From: Thermohalobaculum sp039028795 | GTDB lineage: Bacteria; Pseudomonadota; Alphaproteobacteria; Rhodobacterales; Rhodobacteraceae | Length of the DNA: 64,000 bases | Reading direction: 5' to 3' | Assembly: GCA_039028795.1 (NCBI GenBank) | Contig: JBCCHJ010000024.1 | Span: 1-64,000 of the forward strand | Shown here: piece by piece, positions 52,328 to 61,425 of the stretch | How the letters are laid out: every line of letters starts with the position of its first letter | Position numbering within the stretch: position 1 is the first letter of the stretch | The notes under the pieces: model-generated | Seen by the model: the letters and a program-made list of their open reading frames with translations, nothing else | Databases searched by the model: none | Told to the model about the DNA's origin: nothing | Made by a program: the position numbers and the translations under genes

Positions 52328-52354
52328 CGCGAGAGCTCAGCTTCACGTTTCACT

Positions 52355-52421
52355 TTTTACTAAAGCTGGCAAACCGGTACGGCGCGTGGCAAAGATCATC
52401 GTAGAATGACTTTTAGTAAAA
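52355..52421. promoter_or_regulatory. inverted repeat pair upstream of fecI
   Basis: TTTTACTAAA (52355-52364) and its exact inverse TTTAGTAAAA (52412-52421) stand 47 bp apart, just upstream of the sigma factor gene. They may be operator half-sites, for example for an iron-responsive regulator. I cannot match them to a known consensus. Confidence 0.4.
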
Positions 52422-52746
52422 TCTAGAGCGGTCGTGGCAATTTGCCGTCATGTGATGCCAATATCGCGAGCGTCTTCACCGAGGCTTGCGGTTCACAACC
52501 GGATTTGGCGCATATCGCGTGGAGTTCGAATGTCTGCTCGAGGCTGCACGTCACTCTCCAAAGATGCCCCTACGAACAACGCGACTCGTTTGGTCACCAC
52601 TATGTTCTTCCGCGTAGCGATGCGATGGATTCGTTACATGCTAAGCTGCAGGCCAACGCAATCAGACTACCTCCTGTGCAGACGTCTGCAAGGCCAAGTC
52701 GGAACTGTTGTGCGCCATACCGAGGGTCAGGCCAATAGCGAGATCT
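52422..52746. other. gene-free stretch
   Basis: Overlapping forward open frames of about 100 codons (52434-52784, 52442-52738) lack start signals, known motifs and usual codon bias. I call no gene here. Confidence 0.4.
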
Positions 52747-53816
52747 TCAAGTTTGATCGGGCTCCAGCACGATCCGGCCGGTGACGTTACCTTCTTCCAA
52801 ATCGTCCATAGCCCGGTTGATTTCCGATAGCGGGCGGCGGTCGATGGGCATCTGTTTCAGTTTGCCGGAACGCACCATGTTGATGATCTTGCGAAGTTGA
52901 GGGCTGTCGCCAACATGGCTGCCGCGCACAGTCATCGCTCGCTGCGGCAGCCAGACCTGAGGCATCTTGAAGTCTCCGCCATGCTGTCCCACGACGAGGT
53001 AGCGTGCGCCTTTGGAAAAGCTATTGATCGCCAGTTTGGCGGTTGCCTCGCTGCCGAACGTATCGACTGCCCCATCAACTTGCTATCCGTCAGGCGCTTT
53101 AGTTCCTCGACGGCGCCGTCTTGGCGGCTGTTCAGAACCGCTGTCGCACCCATATCGTGGGCGGCGTCGAGCTTTGCATCATCGATGTCGACGCCCACAA
53201 TGTTCTGGAACCCCATGGCTGAGGCGATCGTGACCGCGTTTAGGCCGAGGCCTCCAACACCCAAGATGGCCAGCCATTCCCCCGGGCGCATTGACCCAAC
53301 CTTTTCCAATGCGTTGAACACAGTAAGGCCCGAGCATGCATGCGGAACCATATCCGCTGCGTCCAGGCCGGTAATATCGATCAGGAATTTTGCATCGCTG
53401 ATAATGCAATGGGAAGCGAAGCCCCCTTTCTGGCGCAGACCGACATAGTTCGGTGACAGGCAGTCGCTTTCGCGATCCTCTTGGCAAGCCTCGCAATCAC
53501 CGCAACCAATCCAGGGAAAGACAAGCACCTGTTGGCCGATTTCAACACCTTCGGCTTTAGGACCCAACGCCTCGACAATTCCGGCGACTTCGTGCCCAAA
53601 CGTCATGGGCAGCTTCGCACCACGTTCGGCAAAGGTCAGTTTCCCCAGTTCACCGAGGTCCATGTATCCTTTGCGAATATGCAGATCAGAATGGCAAACG
53701 CCGGCAGCAGTTACGCGTAACAGAACTTCGGGGCCCGTTGGTTCCGGCATCTTCTGCCTGCGGCGTTCCATCGGGGCGCCCCAATCGACAAGATCATAAC
53801 TTGTATATTCAGTCAT
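52747..53816 (-). pseudogene. zinc-type alcohol dehydrogenase, frameshifted
   Basis: A medium-chain zinc alcohol dehydrogenase split over two frames. The first part runs from ATG 53816 (MTEYTSYDLVDWG, AAGGGGCAG upstream) and holds the catalytic Zn site CHSDLHIRKG and GHEVAG, the structural Zn cysteines in GCGDCEACQEDRESDC and the NAD fold GVGGLGLNA. Near 53079-53083 the frame breaks; the other frame continues sensibly (GAVDTFGSEATAKLA ... GRIVLEPDQT) to 52747. One extra base (AA to AAA) restores a complete protein of about 356 residues. It may be a true pseudogene or a sequence error. Confidence 0.8.
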
Positions 53817-53931
53817 TTCTGCCCCTTCGCGGATCACCCCGGCATGCCCGCGACGATCATTGCCCAGGTGAAACTACCTGCGCCTGCAGACGATTAAATT
53901 GAATAAAAGTGCAGAATTATGAAAACTGGAT

Positions 53932-54891
53932 TCACAGCCGCCGAACGTGCGGTTGTGTTTTCTCACGATCAAAGCGCTGGACCGCCGCGTCATACTGAGT
54001 GGCGAAGGTTTGCACCACATGATCTCGGAAGGCCGACACTGACCTTGGCAATGAACCCTTTGGAAGCGTCACAATGCCGATCTCTCGTGTCAGAACCGGT
54101 TGCTCGATCGGAACGCACCGGACTTCGCCTGCGCGACTTAGGCACGCGCCTAGCATAGGAATGACCATTGCGGTCAGGTGCGCCTCCAGAAACCCCAATT
54201 GGGTCGCGAGATGTGCAATCGGTGCGCCGTCGGGAATGTTTATGGGCAGGCCGCTGATCTCTTCGTGCAGGGTGCCGACATCGATAGATCGCATAACGCC
54301 CCAGTCGATCCGGCTCAGCGGATCGACACTTAACTGCGCCCATTCGACGTGGTCACTTTCATATTCGCGATGCCCTGGTGGGCAGGCTAACACAATTGGG
54401 TCGGTGCAGAGCGGTGCAAACTCTAAACCTTCGTCCAACCTGGGACGTTGAGAGATGCCGAAGTCGACTGTTCTTTCTCTTACCAGTCGGTTAACCGTGT
54501 CTGCGCTGGCATCCTGAACTGCGAACTCGGCGTCGGGGTGCGTGCGCGCATAGTCGCGGATGAGCTTCGGAACAATCGCCCCCGCTGCGCTCCACATGCT
54601 GGCAAAGCGGATCTTTACGGCATTTTCACTGGCAAACCGGCCAGCGAAGTCTCGGAAACCTTCGAAATCGCGAATGATCGTCTCGGCGCGTTCCAGCAAA
54701 ACACTGCCCGATCCTGTAATTGCCACCATTTGTGTTGTGCGGTCAAAAAGCCTGTCGCCGCAGAATTCCTCCAGCTTTTTGATCCGACGGGATAGCGCTG
54801 GCGGCGTGATGCAAAGCTCATCCGCAGCCGCGACGAAGCTTTCATGCTTAGCCACCATCACGAAGGCGCGGATGTCGTCCAGAGAGATCAT
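53932..54891 (-). CDS. LysR-family transcriptional regulator
   Basis: A 319-residue LysR regulator: winged helix DDIRAFVMVAKHESFVAAADELCITPPALSRRIKKLEEFCGDRLFDR, then the effector domain (VQDASADTVNRLVRERTVDFGIS). It lies in the catabolic cluster between the dctM-like gene and the first alcohol dehydrogenase, all on the reverse strand, and so probably controls this cluster. The effector is unknown. Confidence 0.92.
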   Translation of the reverse strand: MISLDDIRAFVMVAKHESFVAAADELCITPPALSRRIKKLEEFCGDRLFDRTTQMVAITGSGSVLLERAETIIRDFEGFRDFAGRFASENAVKIRFASMWSAAGAIVPKLIRDYARTHPDAEFAVQDASADTVNRLVRERTVDFGISQRPRLDEGLEFAPLCTDPIVLACPPGHREYESDHVEWAQLSVDPLSRIDWGVMRSIDVGTLHEEISGLPINIPDGAPIAHLATQLGFLEAHLTAMVIPMLGACLSRAGEVRCVPIEQPVLTREIGIVTLPKGSLPRSVSAFRDHVVQTFATQYDAAVQRFDREKTQPHVRRL

Positions 54892-54991
54892 TATTTCGCT
54901 CAGCTGAATAATCCAGGCAGATAGATGACCTTAGGTATGTCGACGGCACAAGACATTTTTAGGATCTGCTCCAACGGGCAATAGCTTGATC

Positions 54992-56379
54992 TCAACCGTA
55001 AACGTAGGCTGGCAGCCACGTTGCCAGGGACGGCATCAGAAACACGATCAACACGGCGATCATCTGCAGGACCACGAAGGGAATAACGCCGTGATAATAT
55101 GGGCCATGGTGACATCGGGTGGGCAGACACCTTTCACATAGAACAGCGCATAACCCACGGGTGGCGTGAGGAATGATGTTTGCAATGTCACTGCAACAAG
55201 GATCACGAACCAGACCAAAACCGGCTTGTCGACAACGCCATAGCCATCAATGGCCAGGTCCATTGATCCGATGACAGGCGCGATCAGGGGCAGGATGATG
55301 AAGGTGATCTCAATCCAGTCCAGGAAGAAGCCCAGCAGGAACACAACGAACAGCATCAATAGGATGATGGCGGTCGGCCCGAAGGGCAGGCTTTCCAGGG
55401 CTTCCTCGATGATCTCGTCCCCGCCCAGGCCGCGCACCACAAAGGCGAAAACAGTTGCGCCGACAATGATGGCGAAGATGTAGCCCATCGTGTTGAACGT
55501 CGAATAGAGCGCATCGCGCAAGGTTGGGATGCTCATTTTGCGGTAAATCACCGTCAGCAGCAGTGCCGCCAATGCGCCGACACCAGCGGCCTCGGTTACT
55601 GTGGCGATGCCCGCGATGATTGAACCCAGCACCAGGAACATCAAGACCAAAATCGGCACCACGTCGATCAGAACCCGTCCGAATGTGGCCAGCGATACCG
55701 GTTTGCGATCCGGAGCCAGCGGGGCGGCGGAGGGGCGGGCATAGGCATATCCCAGGATGTACACGACATAGAGGCCTGAGAGGATCAAGCCCGGAAACAC
55801 GGCGCCCACGAAAAGATCGCCCGCAGGCAGGCCAATTTGATCTGCCATGAAAACCAGCATGATCGAGGGCGGAATGACAATGCCCAGGCAACCCGAGGCG
55901 GCTACAGTTCCCGTGGCCAGTTCCTTTGAATAACCCTGCTTGACCATGACTGGAATCGACAGCACCGCCAGCAGCACGACGGAGGCTCCGATGATGCCAG
56001 TCGACGCCGCCAGCAGTGTGCCGATCAGCGCGACCGTCACGGCCATACCGCCGCGCACACCCCCGAAAAGCTCTTGCATGGAATGCAGCAATCGCTCGGC
56101 AATGCCGGATTTGTCCAGCATATGCCCCATAAATATGAACAGTGTCCCGGCGATCAAAATCCAGTTGGTCATGATCGCGTAGATGCGTTTGATCACCAGG
56201 CCAAAGAAATCAAAGTCCAGACCTGTGGCTGTGTCCAGATGCTCGTCTGCAAAGATGGCCACCGCCGTGAAAATGACGGCTGTACCGAACAGAGCATAGG
56301 ACACTTGTACGCCGACCAGCAGCATGCCGGCAAAGACGACGAACATGGCGATCAGCAGGATAGTCTCGACAACCATCAA
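54992..56379 (-). pseudogene. dctM: TRAP transporter large permease DctM, frameshifted near the 3' end
   Basis: A DctM-type permease (LLVGVQVSYALFGTAVIFTAVAIF; GIIGASVVLLAVLSIPVMVKQGYSKELATGTVAASGCLGIVIPPSIML). The frame breaks between 55087 and 55093, giving a premature end at 55060. In the other frame the normal last helix follows (VIPFVVLQMIAVLIVFLMPSL ... PAYVYG) to a stop at 54992. One extra G restores it. The rest of the protein, about 430 residues, is intact, so even the short form could insert in the membrane. It overlaps the dctQ-like gene by 4 nt. Confidence 0.8.
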
Positions 56380-56879
56380 GCGCGCTCCCGCTTCAGCGCC
56401 CGGATCTCTCGGAAGAGGTCAATGCTGCGGGTGAGGCAGGCAGTGGCGAAGAGAAAAAATCCGATCAGCAGGAAGGACTTAATAATCCAGCGGTCTGACA
56501 ATCCGCCGGGATCGATCGATCCTTCATTCTGTTTCCACGACCACAACACGAAGTCCCAGGAATGATAGATGACGATGAGCGCGAACGGTACTACCAAGAA
56601 AAGATGTGAGAAAAAGTCGATCCGCTTTTGCCAGATCGGTGAGAATTTGTTGAAGAGGATATCGTTGCGAACATGGGTTCGTTCGACGGTGGCATAGGAA
56701 AATCCGAGCAGGAACGAGGCCGAGTAAATGTGCCACTGCAGTTCATCGAACGCGAGGCTGGAAATTCCAAAGGCATAGCGCAGGATGACCGACGCGCAGA
56801 CGATTGCGACCAGAACCAGACAAACCCAACTGGCGGCCTGCCCAATTCTGCGGATGATCTCTTCGATCCGTGCAGTCAT
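56376..56879 (-). CDS. dctQ: TRAP transporter small permease DctQ
   Basis: A 167-residue four-helix membrane subunit (IEEIIRRIGQAASWVCLVLVAIVCASVILRYAFG; YSASFLLGFSYATVERTHVRNDIL). GGAGGGATTCCG precedes ATG 56879, favoured over 56903. It sits between the DctP and DctM genes of the second TRAP system in the window. Confidence 0.9.
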   Translation of the reverse strand: MTARIEEIIRRIGQAASWVCLVLVAIVCASVILRYAFGISSLAFDELQWHIYSASFLLGFSYATVERTHVRNDILFNKFSPIWQKRIDFFSHLFLVVPFALIVIYHSWDFVLWSWKQNEGSIDPGGLSDRWIIKSFLLIGFFLFATACLTRSIDLFREIRALKRERA

Positions 56880-56975
56880 CGGAATCCCTCCTGCGGACAC
56901 CAAGGTTTTGCAGAGAGAAACCCGGCCCCGCGAAGCAGGACCGGGCAGGGGGTCGTCAAACCCTCAGGGAGAAAC

Positions 56976-58057
56976 CTAGTCGAACATCGTCTCGTCGCGG
57001 CGGATCATGCCAATGCTTTCCCACTTCTTGTAGTCTGCCATGAACTCAGCAAAGTCATCCATGACTGCCTTGACGTTGGGGTGCTCGGCTTTCTGTTCTT
57101 CCATCACTTCGTTGAAAGCTGCGCGCATCGTCGCGATCATTTCGGTGTCAAACTTCACGATCTCGACACCCTTTGACTGAAGTTCTTCAATCGCAGCATT
57201 CTGGGTCGCGGCAGCGTTGGTCATCGACCAGACATTTGCTGCCCGCGAGGCAGCTTCTATCTGAGCGCGCTGGGCATCTGACATTTCATTCCAGATGTCC
57301 TTGTTGATCACAAACTCCAACAAAGTCGTCGGCTGATGCCAGGATGGCATATGGTAGAACTTCGCGACCTTATAGAGACCAGCGCGTAGATCGTTTGCGG
57401 GCAGGCCCATTTCAGCCGCGTCGATCACGCCTTTTTCCAGGCCAGGGAAGATTTCACCGAACGGAATCAGCGTCGGCACCGCGCCCAGCTTCTTCAAGGT
57501 CGGCGCCGCAACCCACCAATGCGGATCTTCACGCCTTCCCAGTCCTCTGGCTTCTGGATCTTCTTGGTAAACCAGCCCGCGCCTTCAGATGAGTAGATGG
57601 CGACCGGGAAGACCTTCAGATTATATCCCGCATCGTCATACATCTTTTGGTACAGCTTCATGCCGTTGCCCTGGTAGAGCCACGCCATGTAGACCTCTGG
57701 ATGAGGTGAAAATGGGAAGGTGCAGAATGGAATGGATTCCTTCAGCGACCCGCCCAGGTAGGCCGAGCACGTGTACCCGGCCTGGACCTGTCCATCCGAG
57801 ACCGACTTGTGAATTTCAAAGGCCGGGATCAGCTCACCCGGCTCGAACGTTTTGATCCGGATCGTACCGCCCGAGATGTCCTTCAACAGGTTGGCGAAAT
57901 AGGTCACCGACGTTCCCGTCACCGGCAGATCAGTCTTGAACGCCGTCGGGGTTTTCAGCGTGAACTTTTCATCAGCATGTCCGCTATTCAGCGGAATAAG
58001 CGACAGAGTTGCCGCCAATCCAATTCCCGAAAGTACGGTAAGAAACTTGGATTTCAT
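56976..58057 (-). pseudogene. dctP: TRAP transporter substrate-binding protein DctP, frameshifted
   Basis: A periplasmic TRAP receptor split in the middle. From ATG 58057 (GGGAGGAAAG upstream; signal peptide FLTVLSGIGLAATLSLIPLNSGHA) the first frame reaches KPEDWEGVKIRIGG and ends at 57494. The second frame continues with TLKKLGAVPTLIPFGEIFPGLEKGVIDAAEMG to 56976. The break lies at the CCC of 57512-57514; one extra base restores the normal RIGG-x-AAPTLKKLG region that carries the substrate-binding Arg. If the shift is real, the transporter has lost its receptor. Confidence 0.8.
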
Positions 58058-58169
58058 GGTTCTTTCCTCCCAGTTTATCGAGCTTGGCTCGTTATTTTTC
58101 CTGCAGCGTAGGGCTGCGGTTTGATCCAACATAATCACTAAAGCTGAACGATTGTTCAGTTCAGATCAA

Positions 58170-59510
58170 CTATCCATGCCTCCTCTCACGGTTTGCCTCC
58201 TGAATGTTGCGTCGCTTGAAAGTGCCGCCCAGTCGGACTTCTTCCAAAATGGCCTCGACCATTTCGAAGGACGATTGCCCGTTGATGTCCTCGAAGTAGA
58301 TGTGGCTGGGCCAGGGTTGACCCACGTGATTGTCTGCGGGCAGGTCAATGGTCTCGCAAACACGTTTGATCGCGGCGACATGGGATCGGGTTTGTTCCGA
58401 GATCTCCGTCAAGGCCGCGTCCAAGTCTTCGATGCTGTTGCGGTCGATCTGGGGCGAGCCTATTCCAGAGGTCAGCGGCAGGTTCCGCTCGATCGCCTGT
58501 TCTTCGTAGAACGAGATGTCGATCTTGTCCGCTTCAAGCCGCATGATGAACACGGGATTTACGCCGACCTTCGCTTCGGTCAGTTGCAGCAGGTTCCCCC
58601 GGTCCGGCGTGTCACTACCGCCACCGCGGCGACGGCCACCTCGGCCCTTCGCCTTCACCTCGGCCACGAAGTCTCCACGGTAGTTGTTATCGAAAACACG
58701 ATCAGCATAGGGCTTGTCCCGCAGCATATGCCGGATCGACCGGATCGACATATTCTTGCAGTTTTCCGGCCCGATGAAGAAAGGCGATCCAGAGGCATCT
58801 GAAAGTTCGACCCAACCATCGGGAAAGAGCTCCATATGGTGGTCCATCCAAGGGCCCAGCACCTCATCGCCAAGATGGTTCAACAGGGCATTGACCCGGC
58901 TGGAATCATTCACGACATCGTCCAGCAGCGGTTCCTGTCCATAGATATCGGCGGCGAGGCTATAAGGCGCAGAGATTTGCAGCAGTGGCGGGACGCCGGT
59001 CAGCTCTTGGGTCACCCGCAGGATACCGTCGATGGCCGCAGGCACGCCCTTCGAGAAATCCGGCGTCGTCAGATCCTGCCAAGTTTCCTGGTTGATCAAG
59101 GTGACATCGGGATCAGAACCTGGCGGAAACTTGTCCGGATACATCATCTTCTGACCCAGCGGCTCGCACGAAAACGCATAAAGAGCCCAGGTCATGTAGA
59201 ACTTTTTGAAGCCCATCAGGCGGCTGACCGCCAAATTGGCTCGGACATAGCGGTAGGGATCGGTGTTGTAATATTCGCGGGATTCGATGCCGTAGAGGTC
59301 GTGCAGAACCGCCAGGGTTAGCATGTGAACCGAGGCAGTGGAGTGTATCTCGTCCGCCGGTGCCAGTTCGGCGAAGTTCCTGTCGAAATCACCGGCAATC
59401 GCGGCGTCGAAGAATCCTTTCAGGTCATGCTTTGCTGCGGCATCTCCGGCCTGCCACTGTTTTAGCAAGTGCAGGCCTGCCGGGAAAGGATAGTCTTCGA
59501 TCCTGGTCAT
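58170..59510 (-). CDS. UROD/methyltransferase-superfamily-like protein of a catabolic cluster
   Basis: A 446-residue soluble protein. The central part (LLQISAPYSLAADIYGQEPLLDDVVNDSSRVNALLNHL; VELSDASGSPFFIGPENCKNMS) follows the pattern of uroporphyrinogen-decarboxylase-like barrels, a superfamily that includes corrinoid methyltransferases, but typical zinc ligands are not obvious. Residues about 286-305 are an odd Arg/Gly-rich insertion (KGRGGRRRGGG). Start 59510 (MTRIEDYPF) overlaps the upstream barrel gene by 4 nt; the longer frame is not family-like. Function unknown; the assignment is tentative. Confidence 0.55.
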   Translation of the reverse strand: MTRIEDYPFPAGLHLLKQWQAGDAAAKHDLKGFFDAAIAGDFDRNFAELAPADEIHSTASVHMLTLAVLHDLYGIESREYYNTDPYRYVRANLAVSRLMGFKKFYMTWALYAFSCEPLGQKMMYPDKFPPGSDPDVTLINQETWQDLTTPDFSKGVPAAIDGILRVTQELTGVPPLLQISAPYSLAADIYGQEPLLDDVVNDSSRVNALLNHLGDEVLGPWMDHHMELFPDGWVELSDASGSPFFIGPENCKNMSIRSIRHMLRDKPYADRVFDNNYRGDFVAEVKAKGRGGRRRGGGSDTPDRGNLLQLTEAKVGVNPVFIMRLEADKIDISFYEEQAIERNLPLTSGIGSPQIDRNSIEDLDAALTEISEQTRSHVAAIKRVCETIDLPADNHVGQPWPSHIYFEDINGQSSFEMVEAILEEVRLGGTFKRRNIQEANRERRHG

Positions 59511-60304
59511 GCACCCACCTCCAACTGGTCCGTCTTGAAGACATCCATCCAGGAAAGTCCTTCCTCGGCGGTTCTTCTCGGTCGGTACTCGCATCCAATT
59601 GGGCCACAGAAGCCATGCGTCCGGAATAGCGGCAGCAGTGTCTGATAGTCCAATAGCCCCATCACAGGTTCCGCGCGGCCCTCGGCAGCGGCGATCTGGA
59701 TATGGCCGATGTTTCCCGCATGGGCTGCAAACTTGCCTGGCACATCCCCGCTTTCGCGGTGGATGTGATAGCAATCGAACAAGATCTTTAGGCGAGGGTG
59801 TGCGATCTCTTCCAAAACATCCGCTGCCTGGTCGATCGTCCGCAGGAAGAAACCGGGTAGCTGCTCCTGACACACCGGTTCGATCAGGATTGTCTGATCG
59901 GTACTTGCCAAAGCATAGCGCAGCGTTTTCAGATATGCCGTGTGCGCGTCTGGACCCGAGGCAATGCCCGCAAGCACATGGATCGAACCTGCCCCTATAT
60001 CGGTCGCGATCTCGGCGGCATGATCTACATCTCTCTTCGCCTGATAGCCGGCACCGGGCTTCGCAGCACTGCCGAAGGTTTCTTCCATGCGCACATTGAC
60101 GCCGTACACAGGCAATCCGGTTTCCGCCAAAACGTCCTTCAAGGCCGCCCGGTCGGTCTTTTGCGCTTCGTCGTGAAACTCGACACCGTCGAAGTCATGA
60201 CTTGCCGCCTTGCGGATGCGGTCAAGGAAAGGCAATTCCTTCCACAGATAAGCCGTGTTGGCCGAAAAGCGGTACTCAACCTTGGCCTGCGTACCGAAAG
60301 TCAT
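59507..60304 (-). CDS. hydroxypyruvate isomerase-like TIM-barrel protein
   Basis: A 265-residue member of the xylose-isomerase-like TIM barrel group (Hyi/OtnI type): YRFSANTAYLWKELPFLDRIRKAASHDFDGVEFH, ILIEPVCQEQLPGFFL, LKILFDCYHIHRESG, IGHIQIAAAEGRAEP and IGCEYRPR, with Glu, Asp, His and Glu positions that bind a metal. It would isomerise or epimerise a small sugar acid or hydroxy-keto acid. ATG 60304 overlaps the alcohol dehydrogenase stop. Confidence 0.85.
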   Translation of the reverse strand: MTFGTQAKVEYRFSANTAYLWKELPFLDRIRKAASHDFDGVEFHDEAQKTDRAALKDVLAETGLPVYGVNVRMEETFGSAAKPGAGYQAKRDVDHAAEIATDIGAGSIHVLAGIASGPDAHTAYLKTLRYALASTDQTILIEPVCQEQLPGFFLRTIDQAADVLEEIAHPRLKILFDCYHIHRESGDVPGKFAAHAGNIGHIQIAAAEGRAEPVMGLLDYQTLLPLFRTHGFCGPIGCEYRPRRTAEEGLSWMDVFKTDQLEVGA

Positions 60305-61425
60305 GGCACCAGCACCTCGCGGATCGTTGCGCCGTGATGCAGACGGTCGAACGCCGCGTTTAGGTCGTCCAGTCCAATGGTGCGCGACATCAGCTTGTCT
60401 ACCGGCAGCAGCCCGCGGCGGAACAAGTCCATATAGCGGGGAATGTCGCGGGACGGCACGCAACCACCCATATAGCTGCCCTTGAGGGTCCGTTCTTCCC
60501 CGACCAACGAAAGATGAGACAGGGGCATAGACGCTTCGGGTCCAGGCATCCCGGCGCCTACGGTTGTTCCGCCGCGCCGGGTGATTGTGTAGGCTGTCTC
60601 TAACGCACGGGGAGACCCCGCAGTTTCCACCGCTAGATCGACGCCGCCGCCGGTGGCATTGCGCAGCGCTTCGATAGCGCCGCCTTCGGCGGGATTGAAG
60701 CCTTCGTCCGCCCCCATCTCTTTCGCCTTGGCCAGCTTATCGGCGTTGATATCGACCGCGATCACCTTGCTTGCACCACTTGCCCGTGCGGCAAGCAGGG
60801 CGCTGAGCCCAACGCCGCCCAGGCCCACCACCGCAACGGATTGTCCTGCCCGCACGCAGCCCGTGTTAACCACCGACCCAACCCCGGTGACCACTCCACA
60901 GCCGAAGAGGGCCGCATGTTCGAAGGGCATCGACTTGTCGATCTTCACAAGTGCGTTTTGCGACACGACGGCGAATTCTGCGAAGCCCGCAATGCCCGAG
61001 TGGTGATTGATCCGTTTCCCGTCTTTGTGCAATCGGGTCGTGCCATCCAGCATCGTACCCGCAACGTTTGCCTTGGTCGCGGGAATGCATAGCGCCGGCC
61101 GTCCTTCGCGACACATCTCGCAATGTCCGCAGCTAGATACATAAGAGGGAACCACGTGGTCGCCCACTTCGCATCCACTGACTTCCGGGCCCAGTTCTAC
61201 TATCACTCCGGCAGCCTCGTGCCCGATAACAATTGGGGTCGGGCGCGCGCGTTCGCCGGTAATCGCAACCAGATCGGAATGGCAGAGTCCCACCGCTCTG
61301 ATGGCGATCAGAACTTCACCCTTGCCGGGGGGATCAAGCTCGACCTGCTCTATGCAGAGAGGCGACGAGTCAGCAAACGGAAACGGTTTTCCGGTCTCTC
61401 GTAGAACTGCGGCGCGCATTCTCAT
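60301..61425 (-). CDS. zinc-dependent alcohol dehydrogenase (class III-like)
   Basis: A 374-residue medium-chain dehydrogenase. Catalytic Zn: CHSDLVAITGERA and GHEAAGVIVELG; structural Zn: SCGHCEMCREGRPALC; NAD fold: VVGLGGVGLSALLAARASGASKVIAVD. The FGCGVVTGVGSVVNT segment is typical of formaldehyde/glutathione-dependent relatives. It is coupled by ATGA to the aminotransferase gene upstream and overlaps the TIM-barrel gene, so it is part of one pathway; the alcohol or aldehyde is unknown. Confidence 0.9.
   Translation of the reverse strand: MRMRAAVLRETGKPFPFADSSPLCIEQVELDPPGKGEVLIAIRAVGLCHSDLVAITGERARPTPIVIGHEAAGVIVELGPEVSGCEVGDHVVPSYVSSCGHCEMCREGRPALCIPATKANVAGTMLDGTTRLHKDGKRINHHSGIAGFAEFAVVSQNALVKIDKSMPFEHAALFGCGVVTGVGSVVNTGCVRAGQSVAVVGLGGVGLSALLAARASGASKVIAVDINADKLAKAKEMGADEGFNPAEGGAIEALRNATGGGVDLAVETAGSPRALETAYTITRRGGTTVGAGMPGPEASMPLSHLSLVGEERTLKGSYMGGCVPSRDIPRYMDLFRRGLLPVDKLMSRTIGLDDLNAAFDRLHHGATIREVLVP

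Noticed and set aside
52434..52784. 116-codon open frame between fecI and the alcohol dehydrogenase remnant
   Set aside because: No start signal, Arg/Cys-rich shadow-like composition, overlaps the dehydrogenase end.
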